From Actinomycetes bacterium (GTDB taxonomy: Bacteria > Actinomycetota > Actinomycetes > Streptosporangiales > Streptosporangiaceae), in the NCBI GenBank assembly GCA_025964635.1, contig JAOPYP010000291.1, forward strand, positions 1 through 7,138: a DNA stretch of 7,138 bases, given 5' to 3'. The notes under the pieces are model-generated. The model was not told where the DNA came from. It saw only the letters and a program-made list of their open reading frames with translations, and made no database searches. Positions 6,456-7,138 of this stretch are shown piece by piece (position 1 is the stretch's first letter; every line of letters begins with the position of its first letter). A program made the position numbers and the translations under genes.

Positions 6456-6627
6456 GGTGTCACCACACAGGTAGCTGCCGTGCAGCTCGGTGTGTCGCAG
6501 CTCACGCGCGCCAGCGTACCGGGACGCACAGCCAATCGTGTTGTTGCCGGAGGGCGCACGACCAGTCACGTTCGGTCTTATGCAGGCATGCTGGCTCACT
6601 CTCGATCTTGACGCATAGGATGCGCCT
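6456..6627. promoter_or_regulatory. Divergent promoter region between the membrane protein and gntR
   Basis: These 172 bp separate two divergent starts and should hold both promoters. On the plus strand TAGGAT at 6616-6621 matches a -10 element and ends 6 bp before the GTG at 6628, which would make gntR leaderless; no good -35 is seen at the right distance. GCAGCTC occurs twice, at 6482-6488 and 6497-6503 (15-bp period), nearer the membrane-protein start. That is a possible regulator-binding arrangement but short enough to be chance. Confidence 0.4.
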
Positions 6628-6909
6628 GTGCCCGACTTCAAGCTCGACCAGCTCAGCGCCACTCCGCTCTGGGAGCAGCTAACGCGCCAGCTCCGCGATG
6701 CGATCGTGCGCGGGGATCTGCCGCCCGACCGGAAGCTGCCCACCGAGGCGCGGATCGCCGAGGACCACGGAATCGGCCGGGGGACGGCGGCCAGGGCGTT
6801 CGGCACGCTGCGTGAGGAGGGCTGGGCGGTGTGGGTGCCCGGCCGTGGCCTGTTCACTGCCCCGGCCGAGGCGATCGCCCGGCTGAAGAGGGAGGCCCGC
6901 AAGCGGTAG
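6628..6909 (+). CDS. Small GntR-family winged-helix regulator without effector domain
   Basis: 93 aa from the GTG at 6628, consisting almost wholly of the GntR DNA-binding domain. PLWEQLTRQLRDAIVRGDLP opens the domain, followed by KLPTEARIAEDHGIGRGTAA (the helix-turn-helix) and ARAFGTLREEGWAVWVPGRG with the wing (GRGLFTAP), ending in a basic tail. No C-terminal ligand-binding domain is present. GntR proteins of this minimal kind are frequent in actinobacterial genomes and mobile elements and probably act as dimeric repressors. Lacking a sensing domain, it may be autoregulatory or respond to a partner. It is divergent from the membrane-protein gene, an arrangement typical of a regulator and its target. 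The start is supported by the domain beginning almost at once; no good ribosome binding site precedes it, whereas a -10-like TAGGAT lies just upstream. A sampled line is 77% GC, much higher than the neighbouring gene. Confidence 0.92.
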   Translation: MPDFKLDQLSATPLWEQLTRQLRDAIVRGDLPPDRKLPTEARIAEDHGIGRGTAARAFGTLREEGWAVWVPGRGLFTAPAEAIARLKREARKR

Positions 6910-6935
6910 CCCGGCCTGGGACAGTGCCCTGGCCC

Positions 6936-6965
6936 AAAGCCCCGTCGAGCAGTCGGCGGGGCTTT
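6936..6965 (+). terminator. Intrinsic terminator of gntR
   Basis: AAAGCCCCG (6936-6944) pairs with CGGGGCTTT (6957-6965) over a 12-nt loop, 26 bp past the gntR stop. The T residues at the end of the right arm act as the short U tract. Its right arm abuts the ArsR remnant, so the gntR unit ends exactly where the next gene's homology begins. Confidence 0.75.
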
Positions 6966-6966
6966 C

Positions 6967-7113
6967 GCATTCCGTGGCGGTGGCCGGCCCGGTGTTGCGG
7001 AGGTGCTCCAGCCGGGCCGGGTGGGCCATGGCGCGCATAATGGCCGCGTCCCGGATCGGCGTTGGTTGGTCCCGCGTTGGCTGGTCCACGCCGGGCCCCG
7101 CATTCGCGCTCAC
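6967..7113 (-). pseudogene. ArsR-family regulator, N-terminal remnant
   Basis: From GTG 7113 the minus strand encodes MSANAGPGVDQPTRDQPTPI, then RDAAIMRAMAHPARLEHLRN and TGPATATEC. This matches the first helices of the common actinobacterial ArsR (HTH_20) regulators, which usually read RAMAHPARLAILEHL...GPATATECAEVVGLSPSATSYHLRAL. Two faults are visible: about three residues (AIL-like) are missing between ARL and EHL, and homology stops after TATEC at about 6967, where the gntR terminator arm starts. The recognition helix and dimerisation part are gone, and downstream residues of the open frame are antisense to gntR. TATGTT (minus strand, 7119-7124) could be a -10 for a leaderless start. The family call relies on about 30 residues. 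Confidence 0.68.
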
Positions 7114-7138
7114 CGGGCCAACATAGCCGGGCGGCCCG

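Noticed and set aside
6456..7103. N-terminal extension of the membrane-protein frame to 821 aa
   Set aside because: The added residues are antisense of gntR and its terminator and have low-complexity Arg/Pro/Ser composition; the membrane helices start right after the ATG at 6455.

Overview
The window looks like chromosomal DNA from a high-GC actinobacterium, GC-rich enough for Streptomycetales or Streptosporangiales; the genus cannot be told from sequence alone. Conserved housekeeping genes on the left adjoin a decayed mobile-element region that fills the rest.

Left, 1-1710 (host backbone). lipB (octanoyltransferase, minus strand) is divergent from an AlkA-type 3-methyladenine DNA glycosylase gene (plus strand). 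A sampled 60-bp line inside the glycosylase gene is 80% GC. After it, on the minus strand, only the last ~40 codons of an amidohydrolase-2-family gene remain. The homology stops at about 1703-1710, at a 7+2+7 bp palindrome (1696-1711) that I read as the left attachment junction of an integrated element.

Middle, 1711-3760 (integration module). A large serine recombinase gene starts about 40 bp inside the junction. It is broken by a one-base frameshift at 2462-2465. A perfect ribosome binding site overlapping its stop codon leads into a small unrecognised ORF, which is interrupted by an in-frame TAG. A 14-bp-stem hairpin terminator closes this plus-strand unit and also lies just past the end of a minus-strand ORF.

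Right, 3760-7138 (cargo and remnants). A weakly supported minus-strand ORF meets the 3' half of a DpdA/TGT-like 7-deazapurine transferase gene (plus strand) that has lost its N-terminal half. Next is an intact 605-residue two-TM membrane protein (minus strand, about 58-60% GC in three sampled lines). It is divergent from a 93-residue GntR-type DNA-binding protein (plus strand, with its own terminator). The window ends in the 5' stub of an ArsR-family regulator (minus strand).

Taken together: recombinase, its downstream ORF, DpdA-like gene, ArsR gene and amidohydrolase are all broken. The only clearly intact genes right of the junction are the membrane-protein gene and the divergent gntR. That pair is the best candidate for a retained but undescribed function. 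No CRISPR array, tRNA, rRNA or IS transposase was seen, and no stretch longer than about 300 bases lacks a gene or gene remnant.
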